From Phycisphaeraceae bacterium (GTDB lineage: Bacteria; Planctomycetota; Phycisphaerae; Phycisphaerales; Zrk34), in the NCBI GenBank assembly GCA_028282805.1, contig JANQHD010000030.1:1-64000 (forward strand): a DNA stretch of 64,000 nt, read 5' to 3'. The position numbers and the translations under genes are program-made. Below the pieces are notes generated by a model, which did no database searches, was not told the DNA's origin, and saw only the letters and a program-made list of their open reading frames with translations. Shown here in pieces: positions 1-8,958 of this stretch. The stretch's first letter is position 1. Each line of letters begins with the position of its first letter.

Positions 1-60
1 GAGCGTGCCTTGTTCGCCGAGGCCGCGATGAAGGTGCTCACCTATGCCATCCGGCGTTAG
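1..60 (+). CDS. 3' end of an unidentified gene
   Basis: An open frame enters from the left edge and stops with TAG at 58-60. Only 19 residues are visible, ending in KVLTYAIRR. This is too short to assign to a family. The codons are GC-rich like the rest of the window, and no terminator with a T-tract follows it. Confidence 0.5.
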   Translation, partial: ERALFAEAAMKVLTYAIRR

Positions 61-106
61 GCAAGGCCCCGCAAGACGGAATGGATTCTACTGAGCAAAA
101 CCGGTT

Positions 107-128
107 CTAATGTTCTTAAGAACTTTAG
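107..128. repeat. 22-bp near-perfect palindrome
   Basis: The core GTTCTTAAGAAC (112-123) is a perfect palindrome. It is extended by CTAA on the left and TTAG on the right, with one mismatched pair, so 10 of 11 pairs match. It lies between the left-edge gene and cysK, whose 3' ends face each other. It could be a factorless stop signal or a remnant protein-binding site; neither is established. Confidence 0.4.
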
Positions 129-180
129 CATGATTGAACCACACAAAATCATGTCTCGCGTGCATCGCGCGAGCGGGGTG

Positions 181-212
181 AAAAAAACAACGCGGCGTGA
201 GCCGCGTCGTTT
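181..212 (-). terminator. Rho-independent terminator of cysK
   Basis: Read on the minus strand, the 7-bp stem ACGCGGC/GCCGCGT (190-207, 4-base loop) is followed by TTGTTTTTTT. It starts about 30 bases after the cysK stop codon. Confidence 0.85.
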
Positions 213-238
213 GTCCTGATCGGTGTGTAGTGACCCGT

Positions 239-1195
<957 letters not shown>

Positions 1196-1232
1196 GATCC
1201 ATACCTTCCGATCGGCGGTTGTGTTGTTGAGC

Positions 1233-1277
1233 ACCTGACTAGTCCGGTCATTTTAAGCCGAAACTTTGCCGTGTCAT
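1233..1277 (-). promoter_or_regulatory. cysK promoter with overlapping palindromic operator
   Basis: On the minus strand, ATGACA (1277-1272), a 16-base spacer and TAAAAT (1255-1250) form a good housekeeping promoter. Immediately downstream, over the expected transcription start, is ACCTGACTAGTCCGGT (1233-1248), a palindrome with 7 of 8 pairs matching. Its half-sites resemble those bound by Rrf2-family regulators (CymR/IscR type), which control cysteine synthase genes in other bacteria. That assignment is inference. Confidence 0.5.
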
Positions 1278-1369
1278 GTTAATCCGCACATGTTTTTCCG
1301 GCAAATATACCTGCCCCCCCGTACCCTCGGCGGGCCCATACATTCCCGCGATACTGTAGGATCACACGC

Positions 1370-2854
1370 ATGAAAAACACCACCTACCTGTTCGTCTTCC
1401 TCACGCTCGCCCTGCTCGGTTGCGCCGCCGTGCCCGACGAAGCGGCCGCGGCCGACCGACCGCCGAACTTTTTGGTCATCGTCATCGACGACATGGGCTA
1501 CATGGACATCGGGGCCAACAACCCCGACACGTTCTATGAGACGCCGCACATCGACGGGTTGGCGAAATCGGGCATGCGCTTCACCGACGGCTACGCGGCC
1601 AACCCGGTCTGCTCGCCGACGCGCTTCTCGATCCAGACCGGCCGGTACCCCACGCGGCGCGACGCGACCGACTGGTTCGGCGCCACGCGCAAGGCAACCT
1701 TCAGCCCCGCGCCGATGAACCACTTCATGCCCCTCGACGAGACCACGGTCGCCGAGGCGCTGAAGACCAAGGGCTACGCGACGTTCTTCGCCGGCAAGTG
1801 GCACCTCGGCGAGACCGAAGACCTCTGGCCCGAGCACCAGGGCTACGACACCAACAAGGGCGGCACCATGAAAGGCGCGCCCCACAGCGGCGGCGGGCGC
1901 TACTTCTCGCCGTACAACAACCCCCGCCTGACCGACGGACCCGAGGGCGAGTACCTGCCCGAGCGGTTGGCCGACGAAACCTGCGCGTTCATCGAAGCCA
2001 GCAAGGACAAGCCCTTCCTCGCAGTGCTGAGTTTTTACAACGTGCACACGCCGTTGATGACTACGAAAGACTTAAAGCAGAAATACGAACAGAAAAAGCA
2101 GAAGCTGAACCTGACCGGCAAGCGGGAGTTCAAGCCGGAGGACCAGCACTGGCCGGTCAACTGGCAGCGCAAGACGCGCATCGTGCAGAACCACACCACC
2201 TACGCGGGCATGGTCGAGGCGACCGACACGGCGATCGGCCAGGTGCTCGCCAAGCTCGGCGAGCTTGATCTCGATGAGAACACCGTCGTGTTCCTCACGG
2301 CGGACAACGGCGGGCTGTCGACGGCGGAGGGCTCGCCCACCAGCAACCTGCCGTTGCGCGCAGGCAAAGGGTGGATCTACGAGGGCGGCATCCGCGAGCC
2401 GTTCCTCATCCGCGCCCCCGGAATGACCAAGCCCGGCTCGGTCAACGAGACGCCGATCTGCTCGATCGACATCATGCCGACCATCGTGGACCTCGCCGAT
2501 GTGACCCCGAAGCTCGGCAACAAGGCGCTCGACGGCGTTTCGCTGGCCCCGACGCTCGCCGGCGGCGAGCTGGCCGAGCGCGACCTGTACTGGCACTACC
2601 CCCACTACTCGAACCAGGGCGGTCCCCCCGCCGGCGCGATCCGCTCGGGCGACTGGAAACTGATCGAGTTCCTCGAAGACGGGCGTGTGTCCCTCTACAA
2701 CCTGCGCGACGACATCGGCGAGCAAAACAATTTGGCGGCCAAGCACCCGCAGCGGGTCAAGCGGATGCGCGACAAGCTGCACGCCTGGTACAAGCAGACC
2801 GACGCCAAGTTCCTCCAGCCGCGCGACGGCAAGACGCCCTGGCGACCGGAGTGA
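1370..2854 (+). CDS. Exported type I sulfatase (lipoprotein)
   Basis: This protein hydrolyses a sulfate ester; the substrate is unknown and is often a sulfated polysaccharide in planctomycetes. The 494-residue product starts with a lipoprotein signal peptide ending in LALLGC (Cys18). Metal-binding aspartates follow in VIDDMGY (about residues 39-41). The formylglycine motif CSPTR is at residues 81-85, so Cys81 must be converted by a maturase not seen in this window. Later conserved blocks include GKWHLG and FLTADNGG. It is followed 52 bases later by a second sulfatase on the same strand and shares the leading phrase ADRPPN with it, which suggests an old tandem duplication. Regulation is not evident. 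Confidence 0.93.
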   Translation: MKNTTYLFVFLTLALLGCAAVPDEAAAADRPPNFLVIVIDDMGYMDIGANNPDTFYETPHIDGLAKSGMRFTDGYAANPVCSPTRFSIQTGRYPTRRDATDWFGATRKATFSPAPMNHFMPLDETTVAEALKTKGYATFFAGKWHLGETEDLWPEHQGYDTNKGGTMKGAPHSGGGRYFSPYNNPRLTDGPEGEYLPERLADETCAFIEASKDKPFLAVLSFYNVHTPLMTTKDLKQKYEQKKQKLNLTGKREFKPEDQHWPVNWQRKTRIVQNHTTYAGMVEATDTAIGQVLAKLGELDLDENTVVFLTADNGGLSTAEGSPTSNLPLRAGKGWIYEGGIREPFLIRAPGMTKPGSVNETPICSIDIMPTIVDLADVTPKLGNKALDGVSLAPTLAGGELAERDLYWHYPHYSNQGGPPAGAIRSGDWKLIEFLEDGRVSLYNLRDDIGEQNNLAAKHPQRVKRMRDKLHAWYKQTDAKFLQPRDGKTPWRPE

Positions 2855-2906
2855 GCCAGCGCAATCAGCGCCAGCGTCTATGATGTGATCACGACAGGAG
2901 GCCATC

Positions 2907-4346
2907 ATGATCACACGTGGTTTATCGTGCGCCCTGCTCGCGTTGCTGCTCGCCGTCCCGGCCCTCGCGGCCGACCGACCGCCCAACATCATCTACATCC
3001 TCGCCGACGACCTCGGCTACGGCGAGCTGGGCAGCTACGGCCAAACGAAGATCCGCACGCCCCACCTCGACGCGCTCGCGGCCAACGGCATGCGCTTCAC
3101 CAACCACTACTGCGGCGCGCCCGTCTGCGCGCCGTCGCGCTGCGTGATCATGACCGGTCTGCACAGCGGCCACGCCTACGTACGCGACAACGTGCCCAAC
3201 AACCCCTCGGCCTTCGGCGACAGCTTCGGCGGCCAACTGCCCATCCCCGACGAAACCGTGACCGTCGCCGAGGTGCTCAAAACCAAGGGCTACGCCACCG
3301 GCGCGTTTGGCAAGTGGGGCCTCGGCGGCGTCGGCACACCCGGTGACCCGCTCAAGCAGGGCTTCGACCGCTTCTTCGGTTACAACTGTCAGCGCCACGC
3401 CCACAACTTCTACCCGCGCTACCTCGTCGACAACGACAAACAACACAAGCTGCCCGGCAACGACCGCGGCCTGACCGGCGAGCACTACGCCTCGCAGCTC
3501 ATCGCCGACCAGATGCTCAAGTTCATCCGCGACCACAAGGACGAGCCGTTCTTCGTGTACTACCCCACGCTCATCCCGCACCTGGCGTTGCAGGTGCCCG
3601 ACGAAGAGCTCGACCCGTACCGCAAGCTCGGCTGGAAAGAGACGCCGTACAAGGGCCGGTCGTACCTGCCGCACGACGAGCCGCGCGCCGCGTACGCCGC
3701 GATGATCTCGTTCATGGACAAGCAGGTCGGCCGGATCGTCGCGCAGCTCGACGAGCTGGGCCTGAGCGACAACACCGTCATCATCTTCAGCTCCGACAAC
3801 GGCCCCACGCACCTCAACCCGCAGGTAGACGTGAAGTTTTTCAACAGCGCCGGCGGCCTGCGCGGCCTCAAAGGCAGCGTGTACGAGGGCGGCATCCGCG
3901 TGCCGATGATCGCCCATTGGCCCGGCAAGATTAAGCCCGGCACGGCCTCCGACCACATCAGCGCCTTTCAAGACGTGATGCCCACGCTCGCCGACCTCGC
4001 CGGAGCCAAAACCCCGAAGCAGATCGACGGCGTCAGCTTCGTTCCCACGCTGCTGGGCCAGGGCCGGCAGAAGCCCCACCGCTACCTCGTGTGGGAGTTC
4101 CACGGCTACGGCGGCCAGCAGGCGGTGCGCATGGGCACCTGGAAGGCCGTCCGCCGCAACTGTTACCGCGACCCGGCGGGGCCGATCGAGTTGTACAACC
4201 TCGCAACCGACCCGGCCGAGCAGACCGACCTCGCCGAGCAGCACCCGCAGCTGGTCCAGCGGATCGCCGACATCCTCAAGGCCGAACACACCGACACGCC
4301 GGTCGGCTGGGATTTCGCCAAGGGCCACCCGAGGAATCGAAAATAG
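2907..4346 (+). CDS. Exported type I sulfatase, arylsulfatase A type
   Basis: A sulfate ester hydrolase of 479 residues. A cleavable signal peptide ends near VPALAADR. The metal site ILADDLGYGE is at about residues 31-40 and the formylglycine motif CAPSR at residues 74-78. The C-terminal half has GKWGLG, SSDNGP and the WPGKIKPG segment typical of this family. The ATG is preceded by AGGAGG at a good spacing, which fixes the start. It lies 52 bases after the first sulfatase and probably shares its transcript. A different gene length and a CAPSR rather than CSPTR motif suggest a different substrate from its neighbour. Confidence 0.93.
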   Translation: MITRGLSCALLALLLAVPALAADRPPNIIYILADDLGYGELGSYGQTKIRTPHLDALAANGMRFTNHYCGAPVCAPSRCVIMTGLHSGHAYVRDNVPNNPSAFGDSFGGQLPIPDETVTVAEVLKTKGYATGAFGKWGLGGVGTPGDPLKQGFDRFFGYNCQRHAHNFYPRYLVDNDKQHKLPGNDRGLTGEHYASQLIADQMLKFIRDHKDEPFFVYYPTLIPHLALQVPDEELDPYRKLGWKETPYKGRSYLPHDEPRAAYAAMISFMDKQVGRIVAQLDELGLSDNTVIIFSSDNGPTHLNPQVDVKFFNSAGGLRGLKGSVYEGGIRVPMIAHWPGKIKPGTASDHISAFQDVMPTLADLAGAKTPKQIDGVSFVPTLLGQGRQKPHRYLVWEFHGYGGQQAVRMGTWKAVRRNCYRDPAGPIELYNLATDPAEQTDLAEQHPQLVQRIADILKAEHTDTPVGWDFAKGHPRNRK

Positions 4347-4395
4347 GGGGTCGACCGCGCTGCGAACCGGGCCGGGGTTTGGTAACCTCTGCGGC

Positions 4396-5259
4396 ATGAA
4401 CACGACCGAAACCTCCAAGTTGATCGACGGCAAGGCCCTGGCGGCGCGCGTGCTCGAACAGGCCGCGGCCAAGGTCGAAACCATCAAGTCCCACACCGGC
4501 GTCACCCCCGCCCTGGCCACCGTGCTCGTCGGCGAAGACCCCGCCAGCGCCACCTACGTGAAGATGAAGGTCAAGCGCTGCGAGGCGGCGGGCATGAAGT
4601 CCATCCGCGTGGACATGCCCAAGCAAACCACCACCGAGCAGCTGGTCAGCCAGGTCACCGCGCTGGGTGAAGACCCGGACGTGGCGGGCATCCTGCTGCA
4701 ACACCCCGTGCCCGACCAGATCGACGAGCGCGCCGCGTTCGAGGCCATCCCGCGCCACAAGGACGTCGACGGCGTCACCGCCACGGGCCTCGGCTGCATG
4801 TTCCTCGGCATCCCCACGTTCGGTTCGTGCACGCCCGCCGGCATCATGACCCTGCTGCACGAGTACGGCGTGACCATCAAGGGCGCCGAAGCCGTGGTCA
4901 TCGGCCGCTCGCCGATCCTCGGCAAGCCCATGGCCGCCATGCTGCTCGAAGAGCACGCGACCGTCACCATCTGCCACTCGCGCACGGTGGACCTGGCCGA
5001 CGTGGTGCGGCGCGCCGACATCATCGTCGCCGCGGTGGGCCGACCCGAGTTCGTCAAGGGCGACTGGGTCAAGGAAGGCGCCGTGGTGATCGACGCCGGC
5101 TACAACCCCGGCAACGTCGGCGACGTCGACTTCGAGGCCGCGCTGCCCCGCGCGTCGCTGATCACGCCCGTGCCCGGCGGCGTGGGCCCGATGACCATCG
5201 CCACGCTCATCGACAACACCGCCAACGCCGCCGCCGAACAACTCGGCGTCGAGCTTTAG
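4396..5259 (+). CDS. folD: Methylenetetrahydrofolate dehydrogenase/cyclohydrolase
   Basis: This bifunctional cytoplasmic enzyme of one-carbon metabolism interconverts 5,10-methylene-, methenyl- and 10-formyl-tetrahydrofolate. The 287-residue length is standard. The substrate-binding segment YVKMKVKRCE contains the catalytic lysine region. PDVAGILLQHP, the NADP-binding VIGRSPILGKPMA and the C-terminal TPVPGGVGPMT are all present. It follows the sulfatases by 49 bases and may be read from the same transcript, but the functional link is not obvious. Confidence 0.96.
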   Translation: MNTTETSKLIDGKALAARVLEQAAAKVETIKSHTGVTPALATVLVGEDPASATYVKMKVKRCEAAGMKSIRVDMPKQTTTEQLVSQVTALGEDPDVAGILLQHPVPDQIDERAAFEAIPRHKDVDGVTATGLGCMFLGIPTFGSCTPAGIMTLLHEYGVTIKGAEAVVIGRSPILGKPMAAMLLEEHATVTICHSRTVDLADVVRRADIIVAAVGRPEFVKGDWVKEGAVVIDAGYNPGNVGDVDFEAALPRASLITPVPGGVGPMTIATLIDNTANAAAEQLGVEL

Positions 5260-5280
5260 CATTTCACACGAACACTGCGT

Positions 5281-6837
5281 TTAGCCCGGTCGCCCGCGAC
5301 CGGCTATGGCGATTGCGCCCATGGCGAGAAACACGATCGCGCTCGGCTCCGGCACCGCGGGCGATGAAGGCGCGGCGCCGTGGCCCCAGTTCATGCCCAC
5401 CGCGTCGAGGTCGGCGAGGGTGATCGATCCATCGTCGTTGAAGTCGCCCTTCAGCCAGTTGCCGGCCTGGCCGAAGTTCACGCCGATCGTGTCGAGGTCC
5501 ACCAGGCTGACTTCGCCGTCGCGGTTCGCGTCGCCGGCGACCGCCACGCCGTAGCCGAAGAACTGGTTGACCAAGTCCAGGTCGCTCTGTCCAACCACGC
5601 CGTTGCCGTTGAAGTCGCCCTGCTGCCAGCCCCCGACGGCTTGGCCCAAGTTGGCCTGCACGATCGCAAGGTCGGCATCGTCGACGTAGCCGTCTTCGTT
5701 CGCATCGCCCGGGGCGCGCGGCAGGAAGACGACCTCGTCGTGGACCAGGTCGACGTAATACCGGGCGAACGCCGAGGGCTGCTCGCTGCCGCCGAAGATG
5801 TCGATCCCGCTCGACGAGGGGTGGAACAGGTTGTTGCCCAAGATGCCCGGCAGGTCGGCCGGGAGCGCCCCGTCCTCCGGCACGAACACGACCACGTCCT
5901 CGTAGACCATCTCGTCGCCGTTGGCCATCGGCATCACCAATTCGGCCAACTCGTAGCCGAACAACGTGCGGACGACCTCGCCCACGCCGATCACCTCGAC
6001 GGTGGTCACGGGCGCATCGTTGACCAGGTCGATGCCCGCGGCGGTCGCCAGGTCGCGCCCGAAGATCGACACCGAGGCGCCCGAGTCGAACAGCCAGTCC
6101 GACGTGACGCCCGCGTCGCCGGGGTTCAGCTTGATGTGCACGTCGGGCACCATCGGGTTGGTGGTCACCGTCACGGGCGGGTTCGGGTCGTCGATGAAGT
6201 CGAACTGCACCAGCGGCACGGTCAGCCGGGTCGTCGGCAGGAGCTGCGGGGTGGCGTCGATGATGCGCGTCTGCGCGTAGAGGACGAACGGGACCAGCGT
6301 GAGCTCGCCGATCTGGTTCGGGCGGACCTCCATCACGTGGTCGATCAGGGCGGGCATGCCGATCACGTCGACCGCGCCGGTCAGCAGCGGGTCCGACTGG
6401 CGGGCCTGCACCTTGAGGTTGCCGAAGGAGACGAACTCGGATTTGTCGGGCGTGGTTTCGAGGATGTCGTCGTGGTAGGCGAGCATCAGCTCGACGGGCT
6501 GGGTGACGTTGAAGGTTTCGATGCCGCCGATGCCGATGTCGTCGAAGGTCTCGCCGGTCAGCGGGACGCCGAGCGTGGCCTGGGCGCCGTGGCTGAGCAG
6601 CGTGCCGCTGGCACCGGTGTCGAAGATCACGGGCACATGGAACTCAATAAACACCTCGCCGAGAACTTCGAAGACGTCCTCGTACCACGAGCCATCGGCG
6701 GGGTCGCGGTAGCCGGCGTAACCGCCCGGCAGGTACAGCGACTGCTGAAGCACCGGGGGCAGGACGTGCCGTTCGGCGAACGCGGGCACCGCCAAGCACC
6801 CGGCAAGGATGAGGGCGAAGATGGCCTTGTGAACCAT
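5281..6837 (-). CDS. Secreted retropepsin-like aspartic protease with dockerin-type repeats and PEP-CTERM tail
   Basis: A 518-residue exported protein. A signal peptide (LILAGCLAVPAFAE) is followed by two aspartic-protease lobes. The first has IFDTGASGT (Asp73) and the second WLFDSGASVS (Asp251), so both catalytic half-sites of a pepsin/retropepsin fold are kept. Residues about 377-486 hold two pairs of calcium-loop segments of dockerin type, such as GDANEDGYVDDADL and GDFNDDGSITLADL. The C terminus (VPEPSA, hydrophobic stretch, GRGRPG) is a PEP-CTERM sorting signal. The start at 6837 gives a normal signal peptide and has GGAGGA upstream, although at a long spacing; a much longer frame upstream is not used. 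Substrate and partner cohesin are unknown. Confidence 0.85.
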   Translation of the reverse strand: MVHKAIFALILAGCLAVPAFAERHVLPPVLQQSLYLPGGYAGYRDPADGSWYEDVFEVLGEVFIEFHVPVIFDTGASGTLLSHGAQATLGVPLTGETFDDIGIGGIETFNVTQPVELMLAYHDDILETTPDKSEFVSFGNLKVQARQSDPLLTGAVDVIGMPALIDHVMEVRPNQIGELTLVPFVLYAQTRIIDATPQLLPTTRLTVPLVQFDFIDDPNPPVTVTTNPMVPDVHIKLNPGDAGVTSDWLFDSGASVSIFGRDLATAAGIDLVNDAPVTTVEVIGVGEVVRTLFGYELAELVMPMANGDEMVYEDVVVFVPEDGALPADLPGILGNNLFHPSSSGIDIFGGSEQPSAFARYYVDLVHDEVVFLPRAPGDANEDGYVDDADLAIVQANLGQAVGGWQQGDFNGNGVVGQSDLDLVNQFFGYGVAVAGDANRDGEVSLVDLDTIGVNFGQAGNWLKGDFNDDGSITLADLDAVGMNWGHGAAPSSPAVPEPSAIVFLAMGAIAIAGRGRPG

Positions 6838-7033
6838 GGGCGTAACAGCTTCCTCCAACCGCCCGGTGTGATTAACAGTAGCACGTGGATCGCGGCGGGC
6901 CAACCGGATCGCCGATCGGGCGTGTGTTTTTTCGCCTTTGCGTAAGCCCGATCCGCCAGACGCGCCGCACAAACCGACCAGTCGCCCCAAGTTCACCGCG
7001 CGGCGCGCGGCAGCGTACATTGCACCGCGTGTG

Positions 7034-7684
7034 TTATTCGAGGCCGACGTACTCGGCCCACAACTCGTCGAGCGACTTGCCGGTTTCTTTCTTGAAGATC
7101 TCGGGGCTGTACGCGCCGCGGCGCATCGCGGTGTTCAGCTTCTTGACGATGCCCGGGGCGGCGTCGGTCTCGAGCCACAGCAGAAAGCCCGCGGCCACGC
7201 GATAGCCCCTCTCGTAACCCTTAACCTTCCGGGGGCGCGGGAACCATTCCTGCGGCTTGCCCTCGTAGATCGCCCAGCGCACGTAATCGGCCACGCCCTC
7301 GACCAGCCAGCCCTCGTTGCCGCGCGGGTACGATTGGATCACGTGCACCAGCTCGTGGATCACCACGCCCACGTCGTCGGGGTGCTTGTCGACCCAGTGC
7401 GACATGACGCTGATCCGCCGCCCCGCCGTCGCGGCCACGCCCTTGTCCGACTTGCGGATGCGCAGCACAACCCGGCGCGGCGGGTCGAAGCCTTTCGTCG
7501 GCAACAGGTTGACGATCCGCGGGTGCCACTCGAGGATCAGTTGCCTGGATTGCTCACCCCACGCCTTGAGGTGCGGCGCCTCCTTGACGTCGAGTTCGAC
7601 AGTGAGCGGTTCCTTCTCGTCTTCTGCGCCGCCCAGGCACAGCAACGCGGCAAACAACAAGGCAATACCTGTACGCCTGTTCAT
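7034..7684 (-). CDS. Exported basic secretory-type metallopeptidase
   Basis: A 216-residue protein with an N-terminal signal peptide (IALLFAALLCLGGA). It carries the zinc motif HELVHVIQ followed by WLVEGVADYVRW, the pattern of the basic secretory protein peptidase family (gluzincin-like HExxH plus a downstream glutamate). Further conserved pieces are SHWVDKHPDDVG and the C-terminal GKSLDELWAEYV. The chosen ATG has GGAG upstream and gives a clean signal peptide. The frame is open further upstream but there only shadows the aminotransferase gene. It probably acts in the periplasm or outside the cell, and it follows the aminotransferase gene by 29 bases. Confidence 0.8.
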   Translation of the reverse strand: MNRRTGIALLFAALLCLGGAEDEKEPLTVELDVKEAPHLKAWGEQSRQLILEWHPRIVNLLPTKGFDPPRRVVLRIRKSDKGVAATAGRRISVMSHWVDKHPDDVGVVIHELVHVIQSYPRGNEGWLVEGVADYVRWAIYEGKPQEWFPRPRKVKGYERGYRVAAGFLLWLETDAAPGIVKKLNTAMRRGAYSPEIFKKETGKSLDELWAEYVGLE

Positions 7685-7713
7685 TGCGTCAACTCCGTGC
7701 GGCGTGTTGTGGT

Positions 7714-8916
7714 TCAGTTGCGTTCCGGTCCGCCGGGTTCGGTGGTGGTGTCGCGGCGGAGCAGCAGCTTCTCGCGGTCGATCATGATCTTCAGCGTCAA
7801 GCACACCAGCTCCACCTGCGTGGCGTCCATGCGGTTGTAGAACGGCAAGGCGATCGTGCGCTGCGCGGCGGACTCGGCGAGGGGGAAGTCGCCGACCTCG
7901 CAGCCGAAGCGCTGACGGTAGCACGGCTGGAGGTGGATGGGCGGGAAGTAGTTGCTGACGCCGATCTCGTGGCGGCGCATGCCGTCCATCACGCGGTTGC
8001 GGGCCTGGGCGCCGAAGTCGTGCGAGAGGCGGACGACGAACACGAACCAGCTCATCTGCGTGTCGTCGTCGATGTTCGGCAGGATCACGTCGGGGTTGTC
8101 CATCAGGCGGTCGAAGTACATCAGCGCGACCTGCCGGCGTCGTTCGAGCAGCTGGTCGAGGCGTTGCATCTGCACGCAGCCGATCGCGGCGGCGATCTCG
8201 GACAGGCGGTAGTTGTAACCGAGGCGCTCGTGCTGGAGCCACGAGCCGACCTCGCGGTCGGGGTGGTCGTCGCCGACCGGCCGGCCCTGGTTGCGCAGGG
8301 ATCGGCAGCACGCGGCGAGGCGGTCGTCGTTGGTGACGATCATGCCGCCCTCGCCGGTGGTGATCTGCTTGTTGGGGTAGAAGCCGAACACGGCGGCGCG
8401 GCCGAACGACCCGACGGGCCGGCCCCGGTAGACGCCGCCGAGCCCCTCGCAGGCGTCTTCGATGAGCGGGACCTCGTGGCGGCCGGCGATCTGCGCCAGG
8501 CGCTGCATGTGGCGGGGGTTGCCGAAGACTTCGACCGCGATGATCGCCTTGGTCTTCTCGGTGATCGCGGCCTCGACCTTGCCGGGGTCCATGTTCAGGC
8601 TGGTCGGGTCGACGTCGACGAAGACGGGCGTGGCGCCGACGTAGAGGATGCAGTTGGCCGAGGCGATGAAGCTGAACGGCGTGGTGATCACCTCGTCGCC
8701 GGGGCCGACGCCCAGCGCCTCGAGCACGAGGTGCAGGCCCGCGGTGCCGGAGGAGACGGCGATGCCGTGGCGCTGGTCGGCGCGCTCGGCGACCATCTCT
8801 TCGAAGCGGTCCTGCCGGGGCCCGATGGACAGCCGACCGCTGCGCATCACCTCGGTGACGGCGTCGATTTCGGCTTGCGAGATATCGGGCAACGAAAGCG
8901 GTATTTCGCGTTCCAT
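7714..8916 (-). CDS. DegT/DnrJ/EryC1/StrS-family sugar aminotransferase
   Basis: A PLP-dependent aminotransferase of about 400 residues that typically acts on nucleotide-linked keto-sugars for surface polysaccharide or glycan synthesis. Visible motifs are the N-terminal IPLSLPDI, the PLP-phosphate loop SSGTAGLHL, the cofactor aspartate in LIEDACEGLGG and the PLP-lysine segment FYPNKQITTGEGG. The ATG at 8916 is used; a GTG four codons upstream (8928) is an alternative and neither has a clear ribosome-binding site. No other sugar-pathway genes are adjacent, so the sugar is unknown. Confidence 0.92.
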   Translation of the reverse strand: MEREIPLSLPDISQAEIDAVTEVMRSGRLSIGPRQDRFEEMVAERADQRHGIAVSSGTAGLHLVLEALGVGPGDEVITTPFSFIASANCILYVGATPVFVDVDPTSLNMDPGKVEAAITEKTKAIIAVEVFGNPRHMQRLAQIAGRHEVPLIEDACEGLGGVYRGRPVGSFGRAAVFGFYPNKQITTGEGGMIVTNDDRLAACCRSLRNQGRPVGDDHPDREVGSWLQHERLGYNYRLSEIAAAIGCVQMQRLDQLLERRRQVALMYFDRLMDNPDVILPNIDDDTQMSWFVFVVRLSHDFGAQARNRVMDGMRRHEIGVSNYFPPIHLQPCYRQRFGCEVGDFPLAESAAQRTIALPFYNRMDATQVELVCLTLKIMIDREKLLLRRDTTTEPGGPERN

Positions 8917-8958
8917 AATCGAATGCACTTAAAGGCGTGGGGGTTAGCCGGGCGTAGG

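Noticed and set aside
2922-4553. 543-codon minus-strand frame
   Set aside because: Shadow of the second sulfatase and folD.
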